Source of the DNA: Paludisphaera rhizosphaerae
GTDB lineage: Bacteria; Planctomycetota; Planctomycetia; Isosphaerales; Isosphaeraceae
Reading direction: 5' to 3'
NCBI RefSeq assembly: GCF_011065895.1
Contig: NZ_JAALCR010000012.1
Span: 124,001-188,000 of the forward strand
DNA: 64,000 nucleotides
The translations under genes were made by a program, and so were the position numbers. Below are positions 1-8,315 of the stretch, piece by piece (within the stretch, counting starts at the first letter, position 1; every line of letters starts with the position of its first letter). Below the pieces are notes generated by a model. That model was not told the origin of the DNA, did not search any database, and saw only the letters and a list, made by a program, of their open reading frames with translations.

Positions 1-684
1 CGGCGCAGAGAGAGTCTTCTTCTGGACCCACGCCCCCCCGGACGCCAGCCCGAACTCGACGATCGACCGCGAGCCCCGCCCGGCGCCCGAGGGCGCGGCG
101 ACCAGCTCATCGACGCCGTCGCCGTCCAGGTCGCCCGTGGCGATGCTCACGCCGACGCCCGGCTTGAAGCCCGGCAGCGTCGTCGGCGAGGCCATGAGGA
201 TGGGTGTCACCTTCGCGTTCACCGGCGACGATCCCTGCACCTGGAACTTCCAGGCCGTGACGGTCCCCGCCTTCGCCGAAGCCACGACCAGGTCGGAAAC
301 GCCGTCGCCGTCCAGGTCCGCCAGCGCGATCCGCAACGACCCGTTGTACAGCGGGTTGTTCCCCGACGAGCCGCCCCCCTGATACAGCGGGTTCTGGATC
401 GTCGCCAGGACGTTGGGCGCGGAGCCGGTGGACGTATCCGCATCGCGGCCCCAGCCGCTGTAGATGACGACCTCGCTCGACTTCCCCACACGCTTCACGA
501 CGGCGAAGTCCGCCACCTGGTCGCCGTTGACGTCGCCGAGCGCCAGGGCGTCCACGCCGCCCGACGTCGACCCGCTCCCGCGCATGGACGACAGGCAGAT
601 GCGCGGCTCCAGGGCGTCCAGATTCGGACGGCCAGTGCGGCGGGGGTTGACGCGGCGACGGTTGCTGATTCGGCTGTTAGGCAT
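1..684 (-). CDS. FG-GAP/VCBS repeat protein with N-terminal LEPR motif (3' end outside window)
   Basis: The minus-strand frame is open from an ATG at 684 to the window edge, 228 codons, with no stop. The N terminus is arginine-rich and carries LDALEPRICLS, which resembles the LEPR-XLL motif found at the start of many large exported planctomycete proteins. Then come calcium-binding-like FG-GAP/VCBS signatures: GDVNGDQVADFAVV, ADLDGDGVSDLVV and GDLDGDGVDELVAA, spaced as in beta-propeller blades. This suggests an exported beta-propeller protein; its ligand is unknown. The C terminus lies outside the window, so total length and any further domains cannot be judged. It is the most downstream gene of a minus-strand run. 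Confidence 0.85.
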   Translation of the reverse strand, partial: MPNSRISNRRRVNPRRTGRPNLDALEPRICLSSMRGSGSTSGGVDALALGDVNGDQVADFAVVKRVGKSSEVVIYSGWGRDADTSTGSAPNVLATIQNPLYQGGGSSGNNPLYNGSLRIALADLDGDGVSDLVVASAKAGTVTAWKFQVQGSSPVNAKVTPILMASPTTLPGFKPGVGVSIATGDLDGDGVDELVAAPSGAGRGSRSIVEFGLASGGAWVQKKTLSAP

Positions 685-802
685 CGGGAGGGTGATCCTT
701 CGGGGCGCTTATCCTTTCGCTCCGAGGATCAACCTAGAACACTTCCGGCCGAATGATGACTCCCTCCGCAGCCGCTCCAACCCATAAACGTCGGAGCGAG
801 GC

Positions 803-1432
803 TCACGGCTGCGGTTGCGAGGGCTCCGCCGGCGTCGGCTGCTGGTCGATGACCAGGCCGGTCACGCTCGCGTGGCCATGGCGGTTGACGGCCAATTCGG
901 CCCAGAGCTTGCGCTCGCGGGCGGCTGCTTCGTAAGGCGGGCCGCCCCCTTCCTGGACGTAGAAGGTCTCGATGCCGTAGTCGATCTCCGAAGGCGTTTC
1001 GAGAGTTCCCTGGAGGAACGAGACGCCCCTCGGCGGGCGGGTGACGCTTGGGAGGCCGGAGGTGTACCGGTCCTCGCGGCCTTCGATGGGCGTCAGCGGC
1101 ACGAAGACGGCGCGGCCGTGCCATTCGGACTGATTGTCGGTGGTGTACGGGCCGGGAAGGCCCTCGACGCCCCCGGCCGGCACGCGGCTGAAGCCGTACG
1201 AGAGGATGACGTACTCTCCGCGGAACATGTCGCGAGGGTCCAGCGGGATCACCTGGACCAGCATCCGATCCGCCCCGTGGCGTGCCGTCGTCGCGGCGGC
1301 GATCATCCCGGCCAGGATCAAAAGCTGAAAGACGGCGGCGGCGATCAGCAGGGCCGATTCGCGAACCGGGAAGCCCCGCGTCGGCGCGAAATCGGGATCG
1401 GCCAGAGGCGGGACGTCAGGCGTGGACGACAT
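803..1432 (-). CDS. GDYXXLXY-domain membrane protein
   Basis: A 209-residue protein. I chose the ATG at 1432 because a GGGAGG Shine-Dalgarno lies about 10 bases before it; an in-frame start at 1462 would add ten residues. After a short polar N terminus there is one hydrophobic helix (about residues 27-47). The soluble part contains DPRDMFRGEYVILSY, which matches the GDYXXLXY motif of that family with E for D. The family is usually encoded beside DUF2157/DUF4401 membrane proteins, and here the DUF2157 gene is immediately upstream on the same strand. Function is unknown; location is the inner membrane with the soluble part probably outside the cytoplasm. Confidence 0.8.
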   Translation of the reverse strand: MSSTPDVPPLADPDFAPTRGFPVRESALLIAAAVFQLLILAGMIAAATTARHGADRMLVQVIPLDPRDMFRGEYVILSYGFSRVPAGGVEGLPGPYTTDNQSEWHGRAVFVPLTPIEGREDRYTSGLPSVTRPPRGVSFLQGTLETPSEIDYGIETFYVQEGGGPPYEAAARERKLWAELAVNRHGHASVTGLVIDQQPTPAEPSQPQP

Positions 1433-1494
1433 GGCGAGGAATTCCTCCCGCAATACTATCAAACGTCAATTTCACATGATCGAAAATTGAAGCT

Positions 1495-1557
1495 GGGTGC
1501 CATGCCCAAGCTCGCGTGGGCATGTGATCGGCGACGGTCGTGCAACCGCCCCACACC
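1495..1557. repeat. Degenerate copy of palindromic repeat family A
   Basis: GGGTGC is followed by CATGCCCAAGCTCGCGTGGG and CATG, a near-palindrome, and ACACCC closes the element near 1557. It is a diverged, shortened relative of the paired hairpins at 6417-6513 and 49931-50026. It shares their GGGTGCCATG opening and the TGATCGGC-like spacer start. It fills the gap between the DUF2157 and GDYXXLXY genes. Confidence 0.6.
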
Positions 1558-1568
1558 CAGGTCGGACA

Positions 1569-2966
1569 TCATGTCGTGGGGTTGAGCGAGGAGGTTCCGT
1601 GATGAGCCTCCTTCAACCGTCGCCAGATCACGGCCGCCGCGACGAGCGCGGCACCGCAGGCCAGGAACATCAGGGCCGCGCCGGGCATGCCGCCGAAGCC
1701 GCTGAACAGGTCGATGTAGCGGGAGACGGACCAGAGTAGGAAGTAGGCGACGCCCGCGGCGAAGGGTCGACCGCGGTCCTCGCGGGCGCCGACGATCGTC
1801 AGCCAGATCGCCAGCCCGGCCATTGCGACGTTCGCCGCGATCGTCGTCAGCAACGGCTCGCCGCCGGCGGCGTTCCACAAGCCCATGCCGGCGAACAGCC
1901 CGATCATCGCCAGCGGGAACCAGCGCCCCGGCGAGGCCAGCACGCCGCTCGCCAGCGAACCGCTGCGTCGGCCGTCGCGGTCGGCCGCGATGAAGAAGAG
2001 AATCGCCGCCAGCACGACCGCCACGGCCGATTCGATGGCCGTCGCGGTGGCCGTCGTCCCGAGTTCTCCGGCCATCGCCCGATTCGCCGCGTAGGTGCTC
2101 AGCGGCAAGAGCAGCCCGCCCACCAGAACGACGCCGAAGAACCGGTAGGGAATCCCCAGCCCCCACGCGGGGGAGTGGCACTCGGCGACCAGGAGCAGCA
2201 GCGAACCGACCAGGCCGGCCCAGAAGATCGGCGCGGCGTCGAGCTTGCCGATGAGCGGAGCGCCCAGCAGCCAGACCGTGGCCGTCGCGACGTACAACGC
2301 CAGCACGGCCCGCGATCGATGCCTGTAAGCCCATGCCATGCCGACCGCCGTCAGCGCGGGGACGCTCCAGGCGGGCTCGACGAACGACCGCCACGATCGG
2401 AAGTCGGTCGCCAGCGGGCCGAAGATCGTCATCCCCGCGTAGTAGGCCAGTGTGGCCGCGACCAGCGCATGCAGCGGCCACGACCCAACGATCAGCGCGA
2501 ACGGCAAGACCCCTACGCCCCACCACCAGAAGCCGTCCACCCCCTCGACGTTGAGGTTGAACGTCTGCGCGATCAGCCAGATCGCCGCCCCATAGAAGAG
2601 GCAGCCGAGGAAGCAGACGACGTTCGAGCCCGTCACGAACCCGCGACGGCGGAGGGTCCAGGCTCCCCAGTAGGTCGCCCCCAGGACGACGAAGATCAAG
2701 GCCATGCGGGTCCAGGCGTGCAGCTCGCTCCAGTTGAACGCGACGGCCGTGAACATGGCCAGGCCGATCAACAGCCCGCCCAGCCCCATCACCGCCGCAC
2801 TCGCCCGATCGTTCCGCCGCGCCGACTCCGCCTCGGCCGTCCCCCCCTCGTACAGCCCGAGAATCCGCTTGGCCTGATTGCCGTCAACCAGCCCCAGCCC
2901 CTCCCAGGCCGATAGTTCCCCCGCCAGCCACGCCCGGCGATCGGCCGTGATCTCTCGTCCGCTCAT
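1569..2966 (-). CDS. DUF2157 domain polytopic membrane protein
   Basis: 465 residues from the ATG at 2966. Upstream in-frame sequence to 3128 is rich in Arg/Thr and looks non-coding, so the later start is preferred. Residues 1-45 (MSGREITADRRAWLAGEL..) form the DUF2157-like helical N-terminal domain, which ends in ILGLYEGG. The rest is about 12 hydrophobic segments with short loops, ending in a basic tail. DUF2157 proteins are usually paired with GDYXXLXY proteins, as here, where the partner is 136 bases downstream on the same strand. Function is unknown. The pair may form a membrane complex; that is inference from conserved pairing. Confidence 0.82.
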   Translation of the reverse strand: MSGREITADRRAWLAGELSAWEGLGLVDGNQAKRILGLYEGGTAEAESARRNDRASAAVMGLGGLLIGLAMFTAVAFNWSELHAWTRMALIFVVLGATYWGAWTLRRRGFVTGSNVVCFLGCLFYGAAIWLIAQTFNLNVEGVDGFWWWGVGVLPFALIVGSWPLHALVAATLAYYAGMTIFGPLATDFRSWRSFVEPAWSVPALTAVGMAWAYRHRSRAVLALYVATATVWLLGAPLIGKLDAAPIFWAGLVGSLLLLVAECHSPAWGLGIPYRFFGVVLVGGLLLPLSTYAANRAMAGELGTTATATAIESAVAVVLAAILFFIAADRDGRRSGSLASGVLASPGRWFPLAMIGLFAGMGLWNAAGGEPLLTTIAANVAMAGLAIWLTIVGAREDRGRPFAAGVAYFLLWSVSRYIDLFSGFGGMPGAALMFLACGAALVAAAVIWRRLKEAHHGTSSLNPTT

Positions 2967-3231
2967 GAATGCGTTCCCCGATGGACCCCAGACGAGGCAG
3001 CGCCGCCGCGTCTCGCGTTCTCTCCGAAGAGTTCTAGCATCTTTCTGATGACGAGGCGTCGGAGAATTGTGCCACGACGACTGCGGGGCAGTTCGCCAGT
3101 CCTTCTCCGTTATCAGCCCGGTGACCATCGTCCGGCGCGAGGAGGCCGCGTCATCAACCTAGAAGGTGTAACCTGCCAGTGATGTCGACTTCCGGCAATC
3201 TACGAAGAGGCTCCGCGACTTGGCGGATTCC

Positions 3232-3552
3232 TCACTTCGGCGGCTCTGGATCGGGTGGGTCGGGCTCCACCGGCAGCCACGGGTAGAGGGCGGCTCGCTC
3301 GTATTTGGCCTTGAGAGCCCGGTGGTAGGCGGCCATTTGCTCGCCCCTCGCCACCCGCTGAGGGTCGCCGTCCTCCCCGCGCGCTTCGTCTGCGTAGGAT
3401 TGGCTCAACTGCTCGGCGTCGGCGTTTTCCAGGGCGAGTTCGCGGAACTCGCGTGACCGCTTGACCATGATTATCACCGCCAGCACGAAGCCCAGGATCG
3501 CCACGGCGATCATCAGGCGGCGGACGGTGAACTGGACCCGCGGCTGTTTCAT
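3232..3552 (-). CDS. Small single-pass membrane protein, planctomycete FTVRRLM type
   Basis: A 106-residue protein. The N terminus reads VQFTVRRLMIAVAILG, a pattern (F-T-hydrophobic-R-R-hydrophobic-M followed by a helix) that recurs at the start of many uncharacterised planctomycete proteins. The helix covers about residues 13-30. A charged, probably helical segment follows (SREFRELALENADAEQLSQS), and the tail is proline-rich (EPDPPDPEPPK). No catalytic motif is visible. It stands alone between the DUF2157 and TPR genes. Function unknown; probably a membrane-anchored protein. Confidence 0.65.
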   Translation of the reverse strand: MKQPRVQFTVRRLMIAVAILGFVLAVIIMVKRSREFRELALENADAEQLSQSYADEARGEDGDPQRVARGEQMAAYHRALKAKYERAALYPWLPVEPDPPDPEPPK

Positions 3553-3683
3553 GGCATTCGCCTAGGGCCGTCATGAAGCACATCGAGACAACCCACCAGG
3601 CTCCGTTCAAATGGCGCAATTCGCGTCGGCATTATTTTACATGAGCCTCTACGCAGCCTCAACGAGCGATGCCGCTTCACGTC

Positions 3684-6221
3684 TCATTGTGCAGCCGGCT
3701 TCGCCGCGTCGATCCGGTCCAGTTCAGCGATCGCGAGGGGGACATTCAGGAAGGTCGTCGCCCCTCGATCCTTGACCCAGAGGAGGTTTTCGCGGGCCGA
3801 GGCGATCTCGCCCCTGGCGGCCTGATCCAGGCCCAGGTAGCAGCGGACGACCGTCTCTTTTTCGACGTCGGTGGCCAGGGCCGTCAGGGCCTTTGCGTCG
3901 ATCTCCCCGCGCAGGTATTTCACGACCGGGTAAGGGAGCGAGGTCTTGTCCGCCTTCTTGTCGGCCGCGTCGAGCATCTCCCGGGCGACGTCGTTCTTCC
4001 CCTCTCGACGCGCCGCGAGAACGCCGATGATCGTCGCGTAGACGGATTGCTCGCTCTTCCAGTCGTCCTTGGAGATGGCCGAATTGCAGTCCGCCAGCGC
4101 CTTGGCGTAATCTCCCCGACACGTCCACGCGTTGCCTCGGGCGATGTACGCGTCGACGTTCGCCGGATCGAGTCGGATCGCGTCGTCGTGGTCGGCGATG
4201 GCCTTGTCGTATTGCTTCTGGAACTGCTCGGCGGCACCTCGGATGTCGTAGCCTCGCGGGTTCTTCGGGTCGAGCCGGATGGCCTCGTTGGCGTCGGCGA
4301 TCGCCTTCTCGTACTCCCGTTTGGCAAACCACGCGGAGCCGCGGTCGATGTACGCGGCGGCATAGGTCGGATCGAGCCGGATGGCCTCGTTGTCGTCGGC
4401 GATCGCCTTGTCATAAGCCTTCATGGCGTACCAGACCTCGCCGCGCCCCCTGAAGGAGGCGGACCACCAGGGGTAGATTCGGATGGCCTCGCTGAAATCG
4501 GCGACGGCCTTTTCGTAATCCTTCTTGAGGTACCAGGTGTAGCCGCGAATGCAGTAGCCTCGGGTGTCTCCCGGATCGAGTCGGATGACCTCGGTAAAGT
4601 CGGCGATGGCCTTGTCGTATTCCTCCTTACCAGACCAGGCGACGCCCCGGCTGCGGTAGGCGAGGGCGTCGGTCGGGTCGAGTCGCACGACCTGGTTGTA
4701 GTCGGCGATGGCGTCGTCGTACTGCTGGGTGGCGAACCAGGCGTCGCCGCGCCCGCGGTAGGCGAGGGCGTCGGTCGGCGCGAGTCGGATGACCTCGTTG
4801 AAGTCGTCGACGGCCTTGGCGTACTTCTTTTCGTTGAGCCAGACGTTGCCGCGGTTGCGGTAGGCGACGGCGTAGGTCGGGTCGAGTTGGATGACCTTGG
4901 TGTAGTCGGCGATGACCCTCTCGCACTCCTGTGCGATGCGCTCGGCGTCGGCTTCATCGGTGGAGGCGATGAAGTATCTCCTGCACCAGAGATTGCCGCG
5001 ATCGAGGTACGCGGTGACGTAGGACGGGTTGAGGCGGATGGCCTCGTTGTAGTCGGCCATGGCCTTGTCGTACTCTTCCATGGCGTACCACGCGCGGCCG
5101 CGGCCGTCGTAGGCGGAGGCGTATTCCGGGGCGAGGCGGATCGCCTCGCCATAGTCGATGCTCGCCTTGCTGTACTCCTTCCTGGCGTGCCAGGTGTAGC
5201 CGCGCAGGCAGTAGGCGTAGGCGTTCTCCGGGTCGAGACGGATCGCTTCGTTGTAGTCGGCGATCGCCTTCTCGTAGTCCTTCCTGGCATACCAGGCGTC
5301 GCCGCGATCGATGTACGCAGCGGCGTTGCCTGGATCGAGGCGAATGGCCTCGTCGTAGTCGGCCGTGGCCTTGGCGTAATCCTCCTTGGAATACCAGGAG
5401 TTGCCGCGCTTGCGGTAGGCGAGGGCGAATCCCGGGGCGAGGCGGACGGCCTCGCCGAAGTCGGCGATCGCCTTGTCGTATTCCTTCTCGGCGTACCGGA
5501 CGAGGCCTCGATTGTGGAAGGCGGCTGCGTAAGCGGGCTCGAGCCGGACGGCCTCGTTGAAGTCGGCGACGGCCTTGCCGTAATCCTTCTCGGCGTATCG
5601 GGCGCGGCCGCGGTTCTGATAGGCGACTGCGCCGGCCGGGTCGATTCGGATGGCCTCGTCGTAGTCGGTAATGGCCCGGCCGAGGTCCCCCTTGTCGAGC
5701 CAGGCGTTGCCGCGATCGACGTACGCGGGGGCGTGGTTCGGGTCGATGCGAATGGCCTCGCCGTGGTCGGCGATCGCCTTGTCATACTCCTTGCGGTCGA
5801 GCCAGGCGTTGCCCCGAGAGATGTAGTTCGCAGCGGAGTTCGGGTTGGCGCGGATGAGGTCGGAGTAGAAATCGACGGCCTGCTCGACGGGGACGAGGGA
5901 CTCGGGCTCGACCCAGCCGCGAGCCGAACCGTTCTCCTCGACGATCCAAACCCGATCGCCGTCGGCTCGCGTCACCTTGTAGACACGGTACGAGGACGGC
6001 TCGTCGCCCCGGGCGAGGTTCCGGGTACGGTCGGCGTCGTCCACCGCGTTGTCGTCGCCGGTGAGAGCCGTCTCTCTCTGGGTAATCACGCGCTTGCCGA
6101 CCCAGGCGTCATTGGGGCCGGGCTGAACTTGCTGCTGAGCGGCCGAAGGACGCGGGGAGAGGGCGAGCGTCAGGAGCAACAGGAGCGTCGGGCCGCGGCG
6201 TCGGGCGGTGGGTACTGACAT
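3684..6221 (-). CDS. Exported TPR-repeat protein with 17 tandem units
   Basis: 845 residues. Residues 1-28 form a signal peptide with a Leu-rich core and PSAA cleavage region. Residues about 35-110 look like a small beta-rich, SH3-like domain (WVGKRVITQ, VWIVEEN). From about 112 to 690 I count 17 tetratricopeptide units of 34 residues built on AYxxRGxAW..KxYxKAIADYxEAIRLDP. Unit 9 has an insertion of about 15 residues (RRYFIASTDEADAERIAQ). The last 150 residues are helical and not repeated. TPR arrays of this kind are protein-interaction scaffolds; the signal peptide puts it outside the cytoplasm. The partner is unknown. The internal repetition also creates a full-length open frame on the opposite strand, which I reject. 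Confidence 0.9.
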   Translation of the reverse strand: MSVPTARRRGPTLLLLLTLALSPRPSAAQQQVQPGPNDAWVGKRVITQRETALTGDDNAVDDADRTRNLARGDEPSSYRVYKVTRADGDRVWIVEENGSARGWVEPESLVPVEQAVDFYSDLIRANPNSAANYISRGNAWLDRKEYDKAIADHGEAIRIDPNHAPAYVDRGNAWLDKGDLGRAITDYDEAIRIDPAGAVAYQNRGRARYAEKDYGKAVADFNEAVRLEPAYAAAFHNRGLVRYAEKEYDKAIADFGEAVRLAPGFALAYRKRGNSWYSKEDYAKATADYDEAIRLDPGNAAAYIDRGDAWYARKDYEKAIADYNEAIRLDPENAYAYCLRGYTWHARKEYSKASIDYGEAIRLAPEYASAYDGRGRAWYAMEEYDKAMADYNEAIRLNPSYVTAYLDRGNLWCRRYFIASTDEADAERIAQECERVIADYTKVIQLDPTYAVAYRNRGNVWLNEKKYAKAVDDFNEVIRLAPTDALAYRGRGDAWFATQQYDDAIADYNQVVRLDPTDALAYRSRGVAWSGKEEYDKAIADFTEVIRLDPGDTRGYCIRGYTWYLKKDYEKAVADFSEAIRIYPWWSASFRGRGEVWYAMKAYDKAIADDNEAIRLDPTYAAAYIDRGSAWFAKREYEKAIADANEAIRLDPKNPRGYDIRGAAEQFQKQYDKAIADHDDAIRLDPANVDAYIARGNAWTCRGDYAKALADCNSAISKDDWKSEQSVYATIIGVLAARREGKNDVAREMLDAADKKADKTSLPYPVVKYLRGEIDAKALTALATDVEKETVVRCYLGLDQAARGEIASARENLLWVKDRGATTFLNVPLAIAELDRIDAAKPAAQ

Positions 6222-6416
6222 GGCGGCTGCCTCGAGGCCACAGCGTCGAATGAGACTCGAATCTGGATGCCATCGAGCCTAGCATGCCCGCGTGGGGGGG
6301 GCGATTGAATTGTCTGGATCGAGTTCCGTGGTCATTGTCCGTGGCGACCGCGAGCCTGACCTCCGCAAGAGCCTAACAACCCCAGCCCCGACCTTGTTCC
6401 CTCTCCAAGTGCCTTA

Positions 6417-6513
6417 GGGTGCCATGGCCACGCTTGCGTGGCCATGAGCCGGCGTGGGGTAGCTGAACGAGCCTCACCGATCACATGGCCACGCACGCGT
6501 GGCCATGGCACCC
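6417..6513. repeat. Palindromic repeat family A, inverted hairpin pair (REPIN-like)
   Basis: Left hairpin: CATGGCCACGC (6423-6433), TT, GCGTGGCCATG (6436-6446). Right hairpin: the same 11-base arms at 6484-6494 and 6497-6507 with AC between. GGGTGC precedes the left and GCACCC follows the right, so the two hairpins form one inverted 97-base unit. An almost equal-length unit is at 49931-50026. Confidence 0.85.
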
Positions 6514-6717
6514 ACGCTGTATTTTCTCGCGGATTTCGTAACGGCAATCGTCATTTGGCGACACCTTATAGGCGGAGGGACTCGCGTTCTCGATGGCTCG
6601 TTGGCAATTCGGTCTTGGGGAGAATCGTCCTCGGTCGTCGCGAAAAGCGCGCGAACGAACCCACGGCGCGGGGCGATCCAAATCGCGTCAGGGCCGGGGG
6701 TTGCGATCGGCAAAGCA

Positions 6718-6745
6718 GTTGGCTTCGGTCGTAAGCGAAGCCAAC
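6718..6745. repeat. Palindromic repeat family B hairpin
   Basis: Perfect 10-base stem, GTTGGCTTCG and CGAAGCCAAC, with 8-base loop GTCGTAAG. It sits 11 bases past the stop of the minus-strand DUF1559 gene, so it may also stop transcription or protect the 3' end, though no T tract follows. Similar hairpins are at 8156-8185 and 11377-11405. Confidence 0.75.
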
Positions 6746-6756
6746 CGCGAGGCCTG

Positions 6757-7863
6757 TCAGTAGGCGTCGGACGAGATGACCTCGCCGCCGGCGCGGGTGG
6801 CCAGAGCGAGGATGACGTTGATGTTGGTGCTGTCCTTGAGGAATCGGACGGAGCCGTCGGTCATCAGCACCATAGCTCCGCCGGGGTGGAAGCTGCTGAG
6901 GCCGAAGACGCCGGGGGCCGCGACGCTGTCCGTCCCGTTGGTCGAGCAGTTCGGCCGCGACGGGTTCGGCGGCTGAAGCAGGTTGCCGAACGTGTAGGTC
7001 GTCAGGGCCCATCCCCAGGTCATGCCAAGCATCGGCGTGTGTCGGACGCGCTTGGTCGCCTTGCTGGCGGAGCAGGTGTCGAGCCACGTGGAAAGAACGG
7101 GGTAATTGCTGGGATAGACGTACTCCGAGCCTGCCGCCGTGGCCGACATGCCGGTCGGGAAGGTGCCGATGAAGATCGTGTCCTGGGGCGAGATCTGGGC
7201 CAGGTTCCCGGTCCCCAGCTTCCACTCGCCGAAGGCGATCGTGTTGCTGGTGCCGTCGGTGACGGACTGGACGCCGATGGCCGGACCGTTGTGGCCGAAC
7301 ATGCCGTTGGGAGGCCCGCCGACCTGGCCGAACCGATAGTCGATGCTCGCGCCGAGGGATGCGAAATAGCTGTTGCCCGGGGCGTTCACCGCCATCGTCG
7401 TCGTGTTGTAATTGCCGCCGGCCACCAGGTAGCTCGGCGGGGGAGCCGAGGGACAGAGGAAGACGGAGAGCCGCGACGTCGTCGCGGTGGAATTCATCGC
7501 GTCGCCGTTGTTCACGTTGTCGTTGAAGGCGCAGATGTTGAAGTTGGCCGTGTTGTACATCGGCTGCTGCTCCATCGCCGCGAGCATCCGCACGTGGGGG
7601 CTGAAGTCGCCGTTGCCCTGGAGCGCCAGATTGGTCTGCCGCGAGTTGAGCGAGCCGGGGGGGAAGCTGTCGTTGGCGCTATGGTAGTTATGCAAGCCCA
7701 GGCCGATCTGCTTCATGTTGTTGGTGCACTGGACGCGCCGGGCGGCCTCGCGAGCCGCCTGCACGGCAGGCAAGAGCAAGGCGATCAACACAGCGATGAT
7801 GGCGATCACGACCAGCAGTTCGATCAGCGTGAATCCAGGGCGGGCTCGTTGAGGAGAGGTCAT
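6757..7863 (-). CDS. DUF1559 pseudopilin-like protein
   Basis: 368 residues from the ATG at 7863, chosen because the prepilin-type leader then starts at once ([17 protein letters not shown]); an in-frame extension to 8025 lacks coding character. GGGAG precedes the start by about 8 bases. The leader has the type IV prepilin peptidase site G|FTLIE followed by one hydrophobic helix. The DUF1559 body has the usual [14 protein letters not shown] after the helix, [12 protein letters not shown] in the middle, and near the end [19 protein letters not shown], closing with [10 protein letters not shown]. Family members are thought to be exported and pseudopilin-like; no biochemical role is established. 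Single gene with hairpins on both sides. Confidence 0.92.
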   Translation of the reverse strand: MTSPQRARPGFTLIELLVVIAIIAVLIALLLPAVQAAREAARRVQCTNNMKQIGLGLHNYHSANDSFPPGSLNSRQTNLALQGNGDFSPHVRMLAAMEQQPMYNTANFNICAFNDNVNNGDAMNSTATTSRLSVFLCPSAPPPSYLVAGGNYNTTTMAVNAPGNSYFASLGASIDYRFGQVGGPPNGMFGHNGPAIGVQSVTDGTSNTIAFGEWKLGTGNLAQISPQDTIFIGTFPTGMSATAAGSEYVYPSNYPVLSTWLDTCSASKATKRVRHTPMLGMTWGWALTTYTFGNLLQPPNPSRPNCSTNGTDSVAAPGVFGLSSFHPGGAMVLMTDGSVRFLKDSTNINVILALATRAGGEVISSDAY

Positions 7864-8315
7864 CGAGGGGCTCCCAGGCCGAAAGGGTGAATGGATAAGC
7901 GACGCGCGTGACGTTCGAGCGGGCGGCGAACAATACCCCTGAGCGGCGACGAAGTGAAGGACGCCGGAGAGCGATTGGGGGATTTCTCCGACCTGGCCAG
8001 GAGTCCTCCATTCCCCCTCGCCCAACGGAACGGCGATCCCAGGGCCTTGCGAATCACGCGCCGAATTTCAGGACGGCCCCGCGCAAGGAAGTCGAACGAA
8101 GCCAACCCGCCGACACCTTAAACATATTTATATCAAAGCCTTGCATCAAACAAACGATTGGCTCCGGTCGCAAACGGAGCCAATCGCCAGGCGAGCCGGC
8201 ACACCCTCGTACAGTCGTGGGAGGTCCGGTAAGATGAAGGCCGACAGGAGGGACGCGGGCCAGGATCGCCGGGCGAGGGCGCCGAGCGCTTCCGAGCTGC
8301 TTGGGAGATGATTCC
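7864..8315. other. Divergent intergenic region
   Basis: 452 bases between the starts of the DUF1559 gene (minus) and the toroid/DUF4159 gene (plus). It must carry both promoters. The only structured element I can point to is the family B hairpin at 8156-8185; around 8115-8150 there is an AT-richer stretch (AAACATATTTATATCAAAGC). No gene seen. Confidence 0.5.
8156..8185. repeat. Palindromic repeat family B hairpin
   Basis: Perfect 11-base stem GATTGGCTCCG / CGGAGCCAATC with 8-base loop GTCGCAAA. Compared with the copy at 6718, the stem changes T to C on one side and A to G on the other, a compensated change that keeps pairing. Confidence 0.75.

Larger units (their letters stand above)
6222..6756. 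other. Gene-free interval with two repeat families
   Basis: 535 bases between the TPR gene start and the end of a DUF1559 gene. I see no convincing gene. It holds the paired hairpins of family A (6417-6513), a family B hairpin (6718-6745), and a stretch near 6630-6670 with CGAACGAACCCACGG that is echoed in inverted, diverged form at about 49585 and 49850. The promoter of the TPR gene must lie in its left part. Confidence 0.6.

Noticed and set aside
3700-6100. Regularly spaced similar segments suggesting a CRISPR array
   Set aside because: The 102-base periodicity is the coding period of 34-residue TPR units, with diverged sequence and no identical direct repeats.
3669-6218. 849-codon open frame on the plus strand over the TPR gene
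   Set aside because: It mirrors the TPR repeats in the antisense frame, has a repetitive Val/Gly/Asp composition with no fold signature, and the minus-strand protein has a signal peptide and clean TPR units.
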